64,000 nucleotides of DNA from Chitinophaga pinensis DSM 2588 (GCF_000024005.1 NC_013132.1:4892001-4956000); one strand, 5' to 3'; positions 9,309 to 18,268 are shown, counted from the stretch's first letter. The notes: generated from the letters alone by a model not told the origin. Program-made: numbers and translations.

Positions 9309-10217
9309 ATGCGACTGAAAGAACTATTATTTCCTGCTGTATTTGCTGTCATCTGTTTTTCCTGTAAAAAGGACAGCGGCGGAGGTGATGAAGGACCCAA
9401 GATCAGGCCTGTAACACCCAACAGCGGCCGTTTTATCAGCAAGGTATTTGAATACTCTCCTGCGCCGGGGCAATTTATCGGAGAGTCGGCGGGAACGCCG
9501 GAAGGGGCGAACAGTATTGTCGGCACCAGAAGCGGGCTGATATCACTGGGTGCTTATGGTGGCTATATTGTATTCGGATTTGATCACTCGATCCTGAATC
9601 AGACTGGCGCTGATCTGGCTATTTATGGTAATCCGGTTCCTGAACCGAGGCCCTGGTCAGAACCGGGGGTGGTGATGGTGAGTCAGGATGAGAATGAAAA
9701 TGGTTTGCCGGACGATAACTGGTATGAACTGGCGGGATCCGGATATGTAACGCCGGCAACGATCCGCAACTATAAGATCACTTATTATAATCCGAGAGGT
9801 GTTAGCCGTGTGAGCTGGATAGACAACAGGGGCAAGACAGGGGCTGTAGAAATCAATGAGTTCCACGACCATTCTTATTACCCCGCTTTTGCGGCGAATC
9901 AGGATTCCCTCACTTTTGAAGGCACTTTGCTGATTCCGACATTCGGAGAACATGACGGTATTTATATTAACTGGGCGATGGGCTGGGGATATGCTGATAA
10001 CTACAGCACGGATGACACGGAGATGATGGATTCGTATCAGAAAAATCAATACAACTCCTTTGACCTCTCCTGGGCCATTGATAAAAATGGTACGCCGGTT
10101 ACCCTAAAAGCGATCGACTTCGTAAAAGTCTATACAGGGCAGAATAGTGTGGGTTCTAACATCATGGGAGAAGTCTCTACGGAGATCTCCGGCGCCGCTG
10201 ATCTCAATATGAAATAA
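9309..10217 (+). CDS. Surface lipoprotein of the B12 locus
   Basis: This 302-residue protein has a short lipoprotein-type signal (Cys near residue 18). The core contains GGYIVFGFDHSILN, a YGNPVPEPRPWSEPG segment, and the calcium-loop-like DENENGLPDDNWYELAG. Proteins with this signature commonly sit beside btuB genes in Bacteroidota and are annotated only as cell-surface proteins. It is the last gene of the locus, 14 bases after the BtuG-like gene and before a terminator. A role in capturing B12 or corrinoids at the surface is plausible, but no biochemical function can be read from the sequence. Confidence 0.65.
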   Translation: MRLKELLFPAVFAVICFSCKKDSGGGDEGPKIRPVTPNSGRFISKVFEYSPAPGQFIGESAGTPEGANSIVGTRSGLISLGAYGGYIVFGFDHSILNQTGADLAIYGNPVPEPRPWSEPGVVMVSQDENENGLPDDNWYELAGSGYVTPATIRNYKITYYNPRGVSRVSWIDNRGKTGAVEINEFHDHSYYPAFAANQDSLTFEGTLLIPTFGEHDGIYINWAMGWGYADNYSTDDTEMMDSYQKNQYNSFDLSWAIDKNGTPVTLKAIDFVKVYTGQNSVGSNIMGEVSTEISGAADLNMK

Positions 10218-10244
10218 TTTACAGCATATTTTTATTACTTTTCA

Positions 10245-10278
10245 GGGGCTATCCGCTACAGTGGATGGCCCTTTCTTA
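10245..10278 (+). terminator. Terminator of the B12 locus
   Basis: The arms GGGCTATCC and GGATGGCCC form a stem with one mismatch around an eight-base loop, followed by TTTCTT. It lies about 30 bases after the last gene of the locus. Confidence 0.65.
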
Positions 10279-10307
10279 TCTAGTTCACGTCTTAAACGAT
10301 TTATTCC

Positions 10308-11477
10308 ATGCTTAAAGCCACATTTATGAGAAATGTGCTCCTGCTTTGCCTGTTAGGAGCAGCGTTGACTGCCTTCAGGTCATCATCATCCCGGCAGACG
10401 ACCCTTAGTAACGCACCTGTACCCGACAGTATTTTACCTGTAAGAGGATTCTGTATTGGCGCACCGCGTAAACCAGCCCTTGATGCCTTTATCAAATTCA
10501 TCAAAGAGGAACTGGCGCCGCGTAAGGTAAACACATTGGTGCTACGCATAGAGTACAATTATCAGTATGAAAGTTATCCGGAACTGCGTGATTCGGCCGC
10601 ATTGTCAAAAGCTGATATCAAGAAGCTGGTACAGGTATGCCGTCAGAACGGTATCAGTCTGATTCCGCAGCTAAACCTCCTGGGGCATCAGTCCTGGGCA
10701 AGCCACACCAACAACCTGCTGGTGAAATACCCGCAGTTTGACGAAACACCCTGGGTGAAAATGCCGGAAAAGTACGAATGGCCAAATGCAGACGGACTGT
10801 ATTGTAAAAGTTACTGTCCGCTGCACCCGGATGTACATGCCGTTGTGTTTAAGCTGATGGATGAACTCTGCGACGTATTTGAGAGCAAAGCGTATCACGC
10901 CGGACTGGACGAGGTGTTTTACATCGGAGAATCCAAATGTCCCCGTTGCGGTGGCAGAGATAAGGCAGAACTGTTTGCAGGCGAAGTAACCCTGTTACGC
11001 AATCACCTGGCAGAAAAGGGGAGAAGCCTCTGGATCTGGGGAGATCGTCTGATTGATGGTAAGACGACCGGTATCGGTATGTGGGAAGGAAGTCTGAATA
11101 ATACTTACCGTGCGATTGACATGATCCCTAAGGACGTAACGATCTGCGACTGGCATTACGATCGTCCTGACAAGACACCTGTTTATTTCGCGATGAAAGG
11201 GCTGAAAGTAATCACCTGTCCATGGAGAAAACCGGAGTTTGCATCTATTCAACTGAAAGATATGCTTGATTTCAGGTCAACCTCTACACCAATTATGAAA
11301 GATCGTTATCAGGGAATGATGCAGACAATATGGTCAGGAGCGGAAGATTTCATGGATGAATACTACGGCCGGAAGGCGCCAAGAGCCGAACAGCCAGGAA
11401 AGCCTGTGGATACGCTTCATACCCAAAGTCGTTGCTTCAGGCAATTATATGACGACATCGCTAAAGCTACTTTATGA
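10308..11477 (+). CDS. GH20-like secreted glycoside hydrolase
   Basis: This 389-residue protein has an N-terminal hydrophobic segment and then a TIM-barrel domain related to GH20 beta-N-acetylhexosaminidases. The segment YHAGLDEVFYIGE (near residue 196) matches the GH20 HxGxDE motif containing the Asp-Glu catalytic pair. IPQLNLLGHQSW and LWIWGDRL are further barrel-strand motifs of the family. The enzyme lacks the usual N-terminal GH20b domain and is shorter than classical hexosaminidases, so substrate is uncertain. ATG at 10326 is an alternative start. A four-Cys cluster (SYCPLH and KCPRCGG) is unusual and might bind metal. Confidence 0.7.
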   Translation: MLKATFMRNVLLLCLLGAALTAFRSSSSRQTTLSNAPVPDSILPVRGFCIGAPRKPALDAFIKFIKEELAPRKVNTLVLRIEYNYQYESYPELRDSAALSKADIKKLVQVCRQNGISLIPQLNLLGHQSWASHTNNLLVKYPQFDETPWVKMPEKYEWPNADGLYCKSYCPLHPDVHAVVFKLMDELCDVFESKAYHAGLDEVFYIGESKCPRCGGRDKAELFAGEVTLLRNHLAEKGRSLWIWGDRLIDGKTTGIGMWEGSLNNTYRAIDMIPKDVTICDWHYDRPDKTPVYFAMKGLKVITCPWRKPEFASIQLKDMLDFRSTSTPIMKDRYQGMMQTIWSGAEDFMDEYYGRKAPRAEQPGKPVDTLHTQSRCFRQLYDDIAKATL

Positions 11478-11615
11478 TTTTAGTTGACGGTAACAAATAC
11501 CTGTCTGCCGGCGGTCTGGAGCTTATGGGAAATATTGAGAATTAAAGACTTTTATTTGGAAAGGGTGGTTTTTATGATTACCTTTAGTCTTTACAAATTT
11601 TTACAATTTTCACAA

Positions 11616-11819
11616 ATGACAACAAAATTCCAGGGAACTGTAAAGTTCTTCAACGAGACAAAAGGATTCGGCTTCATCATTCACGAGGAATCTGATAAAG
11701 AAACTTTTGTTCACGTTAATGGTCTTATTCACGAGATCCAGGCTGACGACAGAGTAGAGTTTGAACTGCAGGAAGGCCGTAAAGGTATGAACGCCGTTAA
11801 CGTTAGACGTATCGACTAA
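11616..11819 (+). CDS. Cold-shock domain protein
   Basis: This 67-residue protein is a single OB-fold cold-shock domain that binds single-stranded nucleic acid. The RNP1-like KGFGFI (residues 16-21) and RNP2-like FVHV (31-34) motifs are present. The ATG at 11616 matches the family length; upstream in-frame sequence is not Csp-like. A strong terminator follows 25 bases after the stop, so it is probably monocistronic. Csp proteins act as RNA chaperones or general regulators. Confidence 0.93.
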   Translation: MTTKFQGTVKFFNETKGFGFIIHEESDKETFVHVNGLIHEIQADDRVEFELQEGRKGMNAVNVRRID

Positions 11820-11842
11820 GCTTGCTTTTTCTATACAATTAG

Positions 11843-11876
11843 CAAAACCCCCAGGCATTGTCTGGGGGTTTTTGTT
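11843..11876 (+). terminator. Terminator after the cold-shock gene
   Basis: AACCCCCAG and CTGGGGGTT form a perfect stem around an eight-base loop, followed by TTTTTGTTTTTA. This is a textbook intrinsic terminator. Confidence 0.85.
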
Positions 11877-11995
11877 TTTATTACGCCATTGTATGCCAAA
11901 ATCCTCGTTATCCGTCTTTTCCGATACATCGAAGGAATTCAATTGCCCTGATTTGCTTACCTTTTGACCCGAAACGTAATTTAAACAGCAGACCG

Positions 11996-13081
11996 ATGGC
12001 AGTATTATTCTCACCCTTACAGATAAGAAACATCACATTCAGGAACAGGATCACAATTTCACCTATGTGTGAATACAGTGCCGAGAACGGATTTAGTAAT
12101 GACTGGCATCTGGTACACCTGGGCAGTCGTGCGGTAGGCGGGGCCGGTCTGATCATTACAGAGGCAGTAGCAGTGAGTGCGGAAGGCAGGATCTCACCCA
12201 GCGATCTGGGTATCTGGGACGATGCGCATATCGCAGGGCTGAAACGGATCACAGATTTCATTTCCGGACAGGGAACCGTACCAGGTATCCAACTGGCCCA
12301 CGCAGGCCGAAAATCGAGCACGGAAGTGCCCTGGAAAGGCATTCACCTGGTCGCTCCGGAAGACGGTGGCTGGAAAGAAATCTACGCACCCAGCGCAATC
12401 CCGTTTTCTGACAAATATGGACTTCCGATTGCGCTTAGCCAAGAAGGTATCAAAAACGTTATACAGGACTTTAAAACGGCTGCTTCCCGTGCCCTGGCGG
12501 CAGGATTTAAAGTTGTGGAGTTGCACGGCGCACATGGTTACCTGATTCATCAGTTTCTGTCGCCGCTCAGTAACCAGCGTACCGATGAATATGGGGGCGA
12601 TTTTACCAACAGGGTTCGTTTCCTGCTGGAGATCGTAGCGGCAGTACGCGAAGTATGGCCGGCGGAATATCCTTTATTTGTCAGGTTGTCCGCTACCGAC
12701 TGGGCAGATGGTGGCTGGAACCTGGAAGAATCAACCACATTAGCCCTTCTTCTGAAAGACCGGGGCGTAGACCTGATAGATACCTCTTCCGGCGGTCTTA
12801 CACCTGCACAGAAAATCGTTCTGGGACCATTATACCAGACGCCGTTTGCGGAGCATATCCGAAAGGAGACAGGTATTATGACCGGCGCTGTAGGACTGAT
12901 CACAACGCCGGAAGAAGCAGAGTCAATTGTCGCAGAAGGAAAGGCAGACCTGGTGCTGATAGCGCGCGAGTCTTTACGTGATCCCTATTTTCCGATACAT
13001 GCGGCACATGCTTTGAAGGATGAATCGCATGTGTGGCCGGTGCAGTATGAGAGAGCGAAACCCAGATTAATTAGGAATTAG
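11996..13081 (+). CDS. namA: Old Yellow Enzyme family NADPH reductase (YqjM/NamA type)
   Basis: This 361-residue FMN-dependent oxidoreductase reduces activated alkenes with NADPH. The SPMCEYS segment (near residue 22) holds the Cys typical of the YqjM-like (thermophilic-like) OYE class. Other motifs are AHAGRKSS, the HGAHGYLIHQFLSP segment with the substrate-binding His pair, and NQRTDEYGG. I start it at ATG 11996, which gives the family N-terminus; upstream in-frame sequence overlaps the csp terminator. The final codons and the TAG stop come from heptamer repeat HA2, so the last residues IRN are repeat-encoded. Physiological substrate is unknown. Confidence 0.9.
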   Translation: MAVLFSPLQIRNITFRNRITISPMCEYSAENGFSNDWHLVHLGSRAVGGAGLIITEAVAVSAEGRISPSDLGIWDDAHIAGLKRITDFISGQGTVPGIQLAHAGRKSSTEVPWKGIHLVAPEDGGWKEIYAPSAIPFSDKYGLPIALSQEGIKNVIQDFKTAASRALAAGFKVVELHGAHGYLIHQFLSPLSNQRTDEYGGDFTNRVRFLLEIVAAVREVWPAEYPLFVRLSATDWADGGWNLEESTTLALLLKDRGVDLIDTSSGGLTPAQKIVLGPLYQTPFAEHIRKETGIMTGAVGLITTPEEAESIVAEGKADLVLIARESLRDPYFPIHAAHALKDESHVWPVQYERAKPRLIRN

Positions 13082-13320
13082 GAATTACGAATTAGGAATT
13101 CATGTGTGAAAGGGGTACTAATTGAATAATTCTCTGAAGATTGTAAGCCGGAAGGCTGAAAATACAGATGGCGTCTACTTTACGGTAGACGCCATCTTCG
13201 TTATAAAACCAGTTATTGAATGGCCAAGATGAGGTATTGAAATGATGTAAATGTCATTCTCACCGATCTCCGCTGCATTTTAATTCCTAATTCCTAATTC
13301 CTAATTGTTAATTCCTAATT
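13068..13320. repeat. Inverted heptamer-repeat pair HA2
   Basis: The left arm (13068-13100) reads AATTAGG-type heptamers from the namA stop codon. The right arm (13281-13320) is the reverse complement and abuts the bactofilin stop codon. The spacer contains a perfect hairpin at 13167-13196. On the minus strand the right arm is followed by AATGCAGCGGAGAT, a sequence shared with arrays HA7 and HA8. Confidence 0.85.
13167..13196. terminator. Bidirectional terminator between namA and bactofilin
   Basis: GATGGCGTCTAC and GTAGACGCCATC form a perfect 12-bp stem with a six-base loop. It lies midway between convergent genes, so it likely ends both transcripts, although the flanking T-tracts are short. 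Confidence 0.6.
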
Positions 13321-13322
13321 GA

Positions 13323-13769
13323 TTAAAACCAGCTGCTTGCCTTCTCTTCATCCTCTTCCGGCGCAGGTTTCACTTCATCTTCTTCCGCCGGTGGCGGGAT
13401 CACATCATCCGCCTCAGTAGGGTGTTTACGGATAGCGCCTTCTATCACGGCATCCTGTTCAACTTCCAAGATCAGCGCTGTCACATCACCTCTGATATAT
13501 GCTTTGTTGCTGATAACAGCTTTATTACTTACAAAAACATCCCCGTATACTTTTCCGAAAGCTTCGAGATCGGTGGCATAGATATTACCGCGGATAGTGG
13601 CGGTTTTACCGATCACGAGTGTACCTTCCGTACGCACATCACCTCTCACATTACCATCGATACGTCCGGGGATGGTAGATTCAATAGCGCCCTGTACGGA
13701 CACCTGGCCTGGGATCAGGAACATGTCCTTTCCGAAGGCCTTCTTAATTAAGTCTTTCAAGGGAAGCAC
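13323..13769 (-). CDS. Bactofilin (polymer-forming cytoskeletal protein)
   Basis: The protein contains a bactofilin beta-helix core (DUF583) with repeated segments such as VSVQGAIESTIPGRIDGNV, IRGNIYATDLEAFGKVYGDV and AYIRGDVTALILEVEQDAVIEG. The C-terminal 35 residues are Pro/Glu/Asp rich (PPPAEEDEVKPAPEEDEE) and end SSWF. Bactofilins form nucleotide-free membrane-associated filaments that scaffold cell-wall or motility proteins. The open frame extends to 13844, but that would overlap the actin-like gene by over 70 bases; the GTG at 13769, immediately after that gene's TGA, is more likely (TTG at 13760 is another option). The near-contiguous stop/start implies co-expression with the actin-like protein. 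Confidence 0.85.
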   Translation of the reverse strand: MLPLKDLIKKAFGKDMFLIPGQVSVQGAIESTIPGRIDGNVRGDVRTEGTLVIGKTATIRGNIYATDLEAFGKVYGDVFVSNKAVISNKAYIRGDVTALILEVEQDAVIEGAIRKHPTEADDVIPPPAEEDEVKPAPEEDEEKASSWF

Positions 13770-13770
13770 A

Positions 13771-14826
13771 TCACAGATTTGGTCCAGGAGATAAAGTTTC
13801 TTCTTCAAATACGGAAATGATCGAAGAGGCATTGCCCAGATCAAGTCCTACGCTACGCTGATGCTTATCGTCTGAAATTCTTAAAGAGTTGTATAAATAA
13901 CCGATACTGACAAGATTTTCAGGGTTTGGCGCTACTTCTACCGGAATGAAGTCTTTGAATTCTTCCAGGAAAGCGTCCGCCAGTTCGCGGTAATGTGCAC
14001 CGCCACCCATCAGGTAGATCTTGCTGCAATTTTCAAAGTCCTGATCGGTAAAGTAATTCCTCATCAACGGAGACACTACTTCCTTGTAATACTGGGTCAG
14101 CAGCGCTTTACGGATATCCTTGAGGTCAAGGCGTTTCCTGTTGGTAAAGATAGACCCTTTCATGAAGGCATCATCCAGCTGATGCTCATTTTTCATATCC
14201 AGGTAGTACTGTTTATTCAGTTCGCGGGCCAGGTTGTTGATGGCATATTTGATACCGTGGGAACTGAAGCAGGTACGGTGTATAAGACCATCCGCAGTTG
14301 CCATGCCACCTTCGATGGTGCCAAAGCCAAAGCTGACAGCGATAAAGTTCTCTGTTTTTGGATCATTGACAGTCTTTTTCAGACCGATAATACCTCCTAC
14401 GATCTCGGGGATCACTTCAAAGCGCTCGATGTCCAGCATCCCTTTTTTGATTGAACCCTTGTTGTTGAAAGTATGCGTATCATATTCTATCAGGAAGTGC
14501 CTTTTGTTGAGGAACTGCTCTGCTGCGCCTTTATAAATGTTGTAGGAGGAAAAAGGGAAGCCCATAGTCAGGGACAAAGGCTGTTGTACCTTATCCAGTA
14601 CGTTGACCATGGCAGCTTTGAAGAGGATTTCATAATCATCCTCCTGCGGAGCAGCATTCGTGACACGTCCGGGATTGATACCCCCGCGTCTTGCCAGGTT
14701 TCCGGCAATATACCAGTTTTCGTCTTTTTTGATCTTTAAGCCATTCAGTAGGTCTTTTGAGGAATTCTCCGTGTTACCATACGCAGTTTCGAAAACACTC
14801 GGAAAGCTGATAGGTGATACTTTCAT
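13771..14826 (-). CDS. Actin-like ATPase (ParM/Ta0583 type), apparently circularly permuted
   Basis: This 351-residue protein has the features of bacterial and archaeal ParM-like actins, in an unusual order. The N-terminus begins with a strand segment (ISFPSVF) that in relatives follows the first nucleotide loop. Residues 38-49 (WYIAGNLARRGG) and 161-180 (FIAVSFGFGTIEGG, phosphate-2 region) follow, then the adenosine motif IYLMGGGAHY (270-279). The phosphate-1 motif VGLDLGNASSII, normally at the very N-terminus, lies at residues 326-337. An in-frame stop only eight codons upstream of the ATG excludes a missed N-terminal copy. The usual Asp of phosphate-2 appears as Ser (VSFGFG). It abuts the bactofilin gene. 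Filament formation and partner are inferred. Confidence 0.75.
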   Translation of the reverse strand: MKVSPISFPSVFETAYGNTENSSKDLLNGLKIKKDENWYIAGNLARRGGINPGRVTNAAPQEDDYEILFKAAMVNVLDKVQQPLSLTMGFPFSSYNIYKGAAEQFLNKRHFLIEYDTHTFNNKGSIKKGMLDIERFEVIPEIVGGIIGLKKTVNDPKTENFIAVSFGFGTIEGGMATADGLIHRTCFSSHGIKYAINNLARELNKQYYLDMKNEHQLDDAFMKGSIFTNRKRLDLKDIRKALLTQYYKEVVSPLMRNYFTDQDFENCSKIYLMGGGAHYRELADAFLEEFKDFIPVEVAPNPENLVSIGYLYNSLRISDDKHQRSVGLDLGNASSIISVFEEETLSPGPNL

Positions 14827-14960
14827 GATCGCAGGATTATATATGTATGATTAAAATTTCGATTTGAGTTTTCAATAATTCGGCTCGGTCACAAAGCAAA
14901 CAGGGTATAAAGAGATTCAATCGGGAAGGGTTTTGAGTAACTCCCGCACTACAACTGCAT

Positions 14961-14996
14961 TTAAATATATAAAATAATATTAAACATTACCAAACA
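14961..14996 (-). promoter_or_regulatory. Possible promoter of the actin-like/bactofilin operon
   Basis: On the minus strand a TTTGG box is followed about 20 bases later by TATATTTA, a near match to TTTG-N19-TAnnTTTG. It would leave an untranslated leader of about 130 bases. The match is imperfect and the region is AT-rich, so this is tentative. Confidence 0.3.
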
Positions 14997-15069
14997 CAAA
15001 ATGAGTTCTTCTTTAAAGATATTGATTATCAAGTAATTTGTGTATTAATAAATTGTCATGCAAACCTGT

Positions 15070-15341
15070 GAATTGGGAATTAGGAATTAAGAATTAAGAA
15101 TTAAGAATTAAGAATTAAGAATTAAGAATTAAGAATTAAGAATTAAGTCGATTCAGGTCCTTACTTGCAGCCAAACCCATGCGTCATCATAAAGCCTTAT
15201 AGAAGTCAGTAGCCGAAATATCATATAGATTCCTGCTTATTGCCTCTCTATATCACTTTTCCAAATTCATCTAAGCGTCAGTCCGCTAACTATGGTCGCC
15301 TTAATTCTTAATTCTTAATTCCTAATTCCTAATTTTTAATT
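15070..15341. repeat. Inverted heptamer-repeat pair HA3
   Basis: The left arm (15070-15147) is the longest in the window, about eleven near-perfect heptamers (AATTAGG then AATTAAG). The right arm (15300-15341) is the reverse complement and adjoins the terpene synthase stop codon. The 150-base spacer has no clear hairpin or gene. Confidence 0.85.
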
Positions 15342-16319
15342 ATTCCCGTTTCGGGAATAATTAAACTCATACCGTGCTGTGTCATAAATAGACCAGTCCA
15401 TAAATCCACGTACCATGGTGCCTAAAGCGTCCAGGTGCCGCTGAATGGCCAGATCGATGTGCATACCGAATGAGGGCAGCTGGGATCTCAGTTCGTTGAA
15501 CTGTGCAATCTCGCGGTTGTGAATAGCAGCCGTCTGTGCAATAGCTTCATCCAGGCTGATCTGCTGTTCATGCCCGATCACCATCACTAGATTGTGTTCA
15601 TCTCCATGTGCCAGTTCTTTGGACAAAGAAAAGAGGTCATTCGCCCAGCATACGGCTCTGCGGGCCAGGTCCACCAGTTTCTGAAACTGTTCATTCTGTA
15701 ACACAAACACAGGCAGAGAGGTACCTGCGGCTACTTCCAGCATGTCGGTACCCAGGTTGGCCCCGCTAAAGAAGGGACGCATTTGCATGTACTGGAAAAC
15801 AGACGGATGTTTACGCTGTTTTGCATTCTCTGCTTCCCATACGGCGGCTTCGAAGGTGGCCTTCAGACTGAGCGTAAACTGGCATTGCCATGAGGCGGTG
15901 CTCAGCTGGCGCATCTTGTTCCAGAAGTCGCTCAGGGCTGCCAGCACAGGATTGGTAACTCTGTCAATGTCGCGGTCGTAACGAAGTACGCTGACAAAAT
16001 CCGAAATGACCTGTTGCAGATACGCCTGTTCGCGGTAACTCGCTGTTTCCGGCTTTACATGATCCAGCAGATCGTCCAGTACAAACAGCCAGGTGTTAAG
16101 GTCGTTGGCTGTGCACAGGAAGGCCAGGTCAGCATCCGGGTAAGTACGGGCGGTCATCCAGGCAAATTTGTACCTGCGGAACCGGTCATACGCTTCTTCT
16201 GTTTGCAGCAGATTGAATTCATGCAGCCAGGAGGAGGTGTGTTGGTCAATCTCATTCACAAATGGACTGATCTTCGCCTCAAACGGGCAATGGAGAGTTG
16301 GGACAGTAATTTGTCGCAT
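15336..16319 (-). CDS. Class I terpene synthase
   Basis: This 327-residue protein is a bacterial class I terpene cyclase that ionises a prenyl diphosphate. The metal-binding aspartate-rich motif DDLLD is at residues 82-86 and the NSE triad NDLFSLSKE at 227-235. The conserved C-terminal RY pair is in DTARYEF. Length fits single-domain bacterial sesqui- or diterpene synthases. I use ATG 16319 because the protein then starts in the normal family position; upstream codons look non-coding. Product is unknown; Chitinophaga pinensis is known to encode a diterpene cyclase of this class. No prenyltransferase or P450 is adjacent, so this is a stand-alone cyclase. Confidence 0.9.
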   Translation of the reverse strand: MRQITVPTLHCPFEAKISPFVNEIDQHTSSWLHEFNLLQTEEAYDRFRRYKFAWMTARTYPDADLAFLCTANDLNTWLFVLDDLLDHVKPETASYREQAYLQQVISDFVSVLRYDRDIDRVTNPVLAALSDFWNKMRQLSTASWQCQFTLSLKATFEAAVWEAENAKQRKHPSVFQYMQMRPFFSGANLGTDMLEVAAGTSLPVFVLQNEQFQKLVDLARRAVCWANDLFSLSKELAHGDEHNLVMVIGHEQQISLDEAIAQTAAIHNREIAQFNELRSQLPSFGMHIDLAIQRHLDALGTMVRGFMDWSIYDTARYEFNYSRNGNN

Positions 16320-16498
16320 AAAAATGGATTTTAAAATGAGAGGAGAAAAAACTAATTCAGACAAAAATGTAATGCGATGATGCGACATCTCCGCAGGTAA
16401 ACCGGCAGAGAATATGGAGAATAAGTGTTTATGCTGTTATCGGGGGATGAAAACAGGCAACAATGGAACAAAAAGGACAATAAGTACGGTAATGACGA

Positions 16499-18268
16499 TT
16501 ATAACAGCGCAGGGCTGTTCAGGTATTTGCTCAACGTGATATTCAGCAGCTTAAAGTCAATGGGTTTGATCAGGTAAGCAGTGGCGCCGGCTTCCAGCGT
16601 GGCGACTTTGTCTTCTTCGAATACATCACCGGAAATGACGATCACCGGTACACGCTGTAACAGCGCTGCGCTTCTTACATAAGTGAGGATTTCCTCTGCA
16701 TCCATATCAGGCAGATGCCTGTCGGCAAGAATGATGTCAGGAATAAAATGCTGTAGCAATTCCAGGCTTTCCATACCTGTACCGGAAGATGCTACTTCGC
16801 AGCCTAAGCGGCTCAGGTATTTCGTCAGATAGATACGGCTCATATCATCATCTTCAATGATCATTACTTTTACCCCCGCATAAAGCGATTCATCTGCGCG
16901 CGTTTCTTCCAGTGCTGTCTGTACCGGCATGGCACAGGCCTGCAGCGGGAAGTTAAAACTGAAAATGGTTCCTATTCCGACTACGCTTTCCACAGATATC
17001 ATTCCGCCCAGTAAGGTAGCCAGGTGCTGCGCAATATGAAGGCCCAAACCTGTACCGCCGGAAAAGCTGTTCCATTCGGTAATAAAAGGGTCAAAGATGG
17101 GGGCTATTTTCTCACTGCTGATGCCTGCTCCCTGGTCTCTTACACTAATGCGGCATTGATCGTTCTCTACGTTGGCAGACAAGGTAACGGTGCTGTTATT
17201 CGCGGTAAATTTCACCGCATTAAACAGCAGATTATTGATGATCTGTGTCAGCTTGATTTTGTCACTCACCAGGTGGGAGGGCAGTTGTCGTCTGTTGTAA
17301 TCCAGTACAATACGCACGCCTTTTGTTTTAGCGATGTATTGTCCGGTACCTACGATATTCTCCAGCAGATCCCTGATGGCAAATGCTTCGTTGTGTACTT
17401 CATGTAATTTACCAGCTTCTATCCGCGAGAGTTCCAGTACATTGTTGATGACGTCCAGTGCCTGGTGACTGGCCGCACAAAGATGTTCTGCATGTTTGAT
17501 ATAGGCAGTGTCATTATTCCGTTCTGCATCCATTAATAACAGCTGACTGATAGAGTGGATGGCATTAAGTGGTACGCGGATCTCATGATTGGTTTCGCGG
17601 AGGAAAATACTTTTATAATGATTGGCTTTTTCCAGTTCGCCGGTCCTGTTTTGTACCTGCTGTTCCAGGTTTTCCGCATGTTGCTGCTGCGCTTTCAATA
17701 AGGCATCATTGTGTTTGACATAAAACATGATGATGAGAATATTCAGCGATACAATGACCATAATAGCGGAATAATGGATCACGACATGGGTGAGTGGATT
17801 GAAATCGTAAGGAGGAATGATACCGGAAAAACGGTTCACTTCCAGCAATACCAATGTAATGAGCGCTACCACGATACAGGTGGTACGGAATAATTTATCT
17901 TTTACAATGAGGAGAGAGGTGCCAATGAGGAATATGGCCAGCAGACTGGCTTCCACAACGTTTGCAAGTATACAGCCGAAATACAGGGTAGCTGCATTAT
18001 GTATCATCTGCAAATAGAAAGCAGAGATATCATACTTCCGTTGTTTGTTGAGATATATGACATAGAAACACGCGCTTCCTTCCACTAATGTGCCAAGAAA
18101 GATGCTGAGTTTACCCGAGATGATATAGAATAATGTCCCAAAGAAAAAAGCCATAACACCTGTAACACAGGCGAGTATGTTTACTTTGATGATTCGGCTC
18201 CTTTCATTCAGTTCAATGTTGTCTGCACCGGTCAGGGTAATCGCTCTAAATATCCCCATTGTTATCAT
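16499..18268 (-). CDS. Hybrid sensor histidine kinase/response regulator
   Basis: The protein has six or so N-terminal membrane segments (about residues 25-190), a coiled-coil, a HisKA domain with H-box TNHEIRVPLN, an HATPase_c domain (NNLLFNAVKF, DQGAGI, GGTGLGL) and a C-terminal receiver with phosphoacceptor Asp in IILADRHLPD and Lys in YLIKP. It is a multi-step phosphorelay kinase, and output presumably runs through an Hpt protein. The open frame extends to 18391, but ATG 18268 or 18259 places the first residues just ahead of the membrane region. Signal is unknown; no periplasmic sensor domain of note is present. Confidence 0.88.
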   Translation of the reverse strand: MITMGIFRAITLTGADNIELNERSRIIKVNILACVTGVMAFFFGTLFYIISGKLSIFLGTLVEGSACFYVIYLNKQRKYDISAFYLQMIHNAATLYFGCILANVVEASLLAIFLIGTSLLIVKDKLFRTTCIVVALITLVLLEVNRFSGIIPPYDFNPLTHVVIHYSAIMVIVSLNILIIMFYVKHNDALLKAQQQHAENLEQQVQNRTGELEKANHYKSIFLRETNHEIRVPLNAIHSISQLLLMDAERNNDTAYIKHAEHLCAASHQALDVINNVLELSRIEAGKLHEVHNEAFAIRDLLENIVGTGQYIAKTKGVRIVLDYNRRQLPSHLVSDKIKLTQIINNLLFNAVKFTANNSTVTLSANVENDQCRISVRDQGAGISSEKIAPIFDPFITEWNSFSGGTGLGLHIAQHLATLLGGMISVESVVGIGTIFSFNFPLQACAMPVQTALEETRADESLYAGVKVMIIEDDDMSRIYLTKYLSRLGCEVASSGTGMESLELLQHFIPDIILADRHLPDMDAEEILTYVRSAALLQRVPVIVISGDVFEEDKVATLEAGATAYLIKPIDFKLLNITLSKYLNSPALL

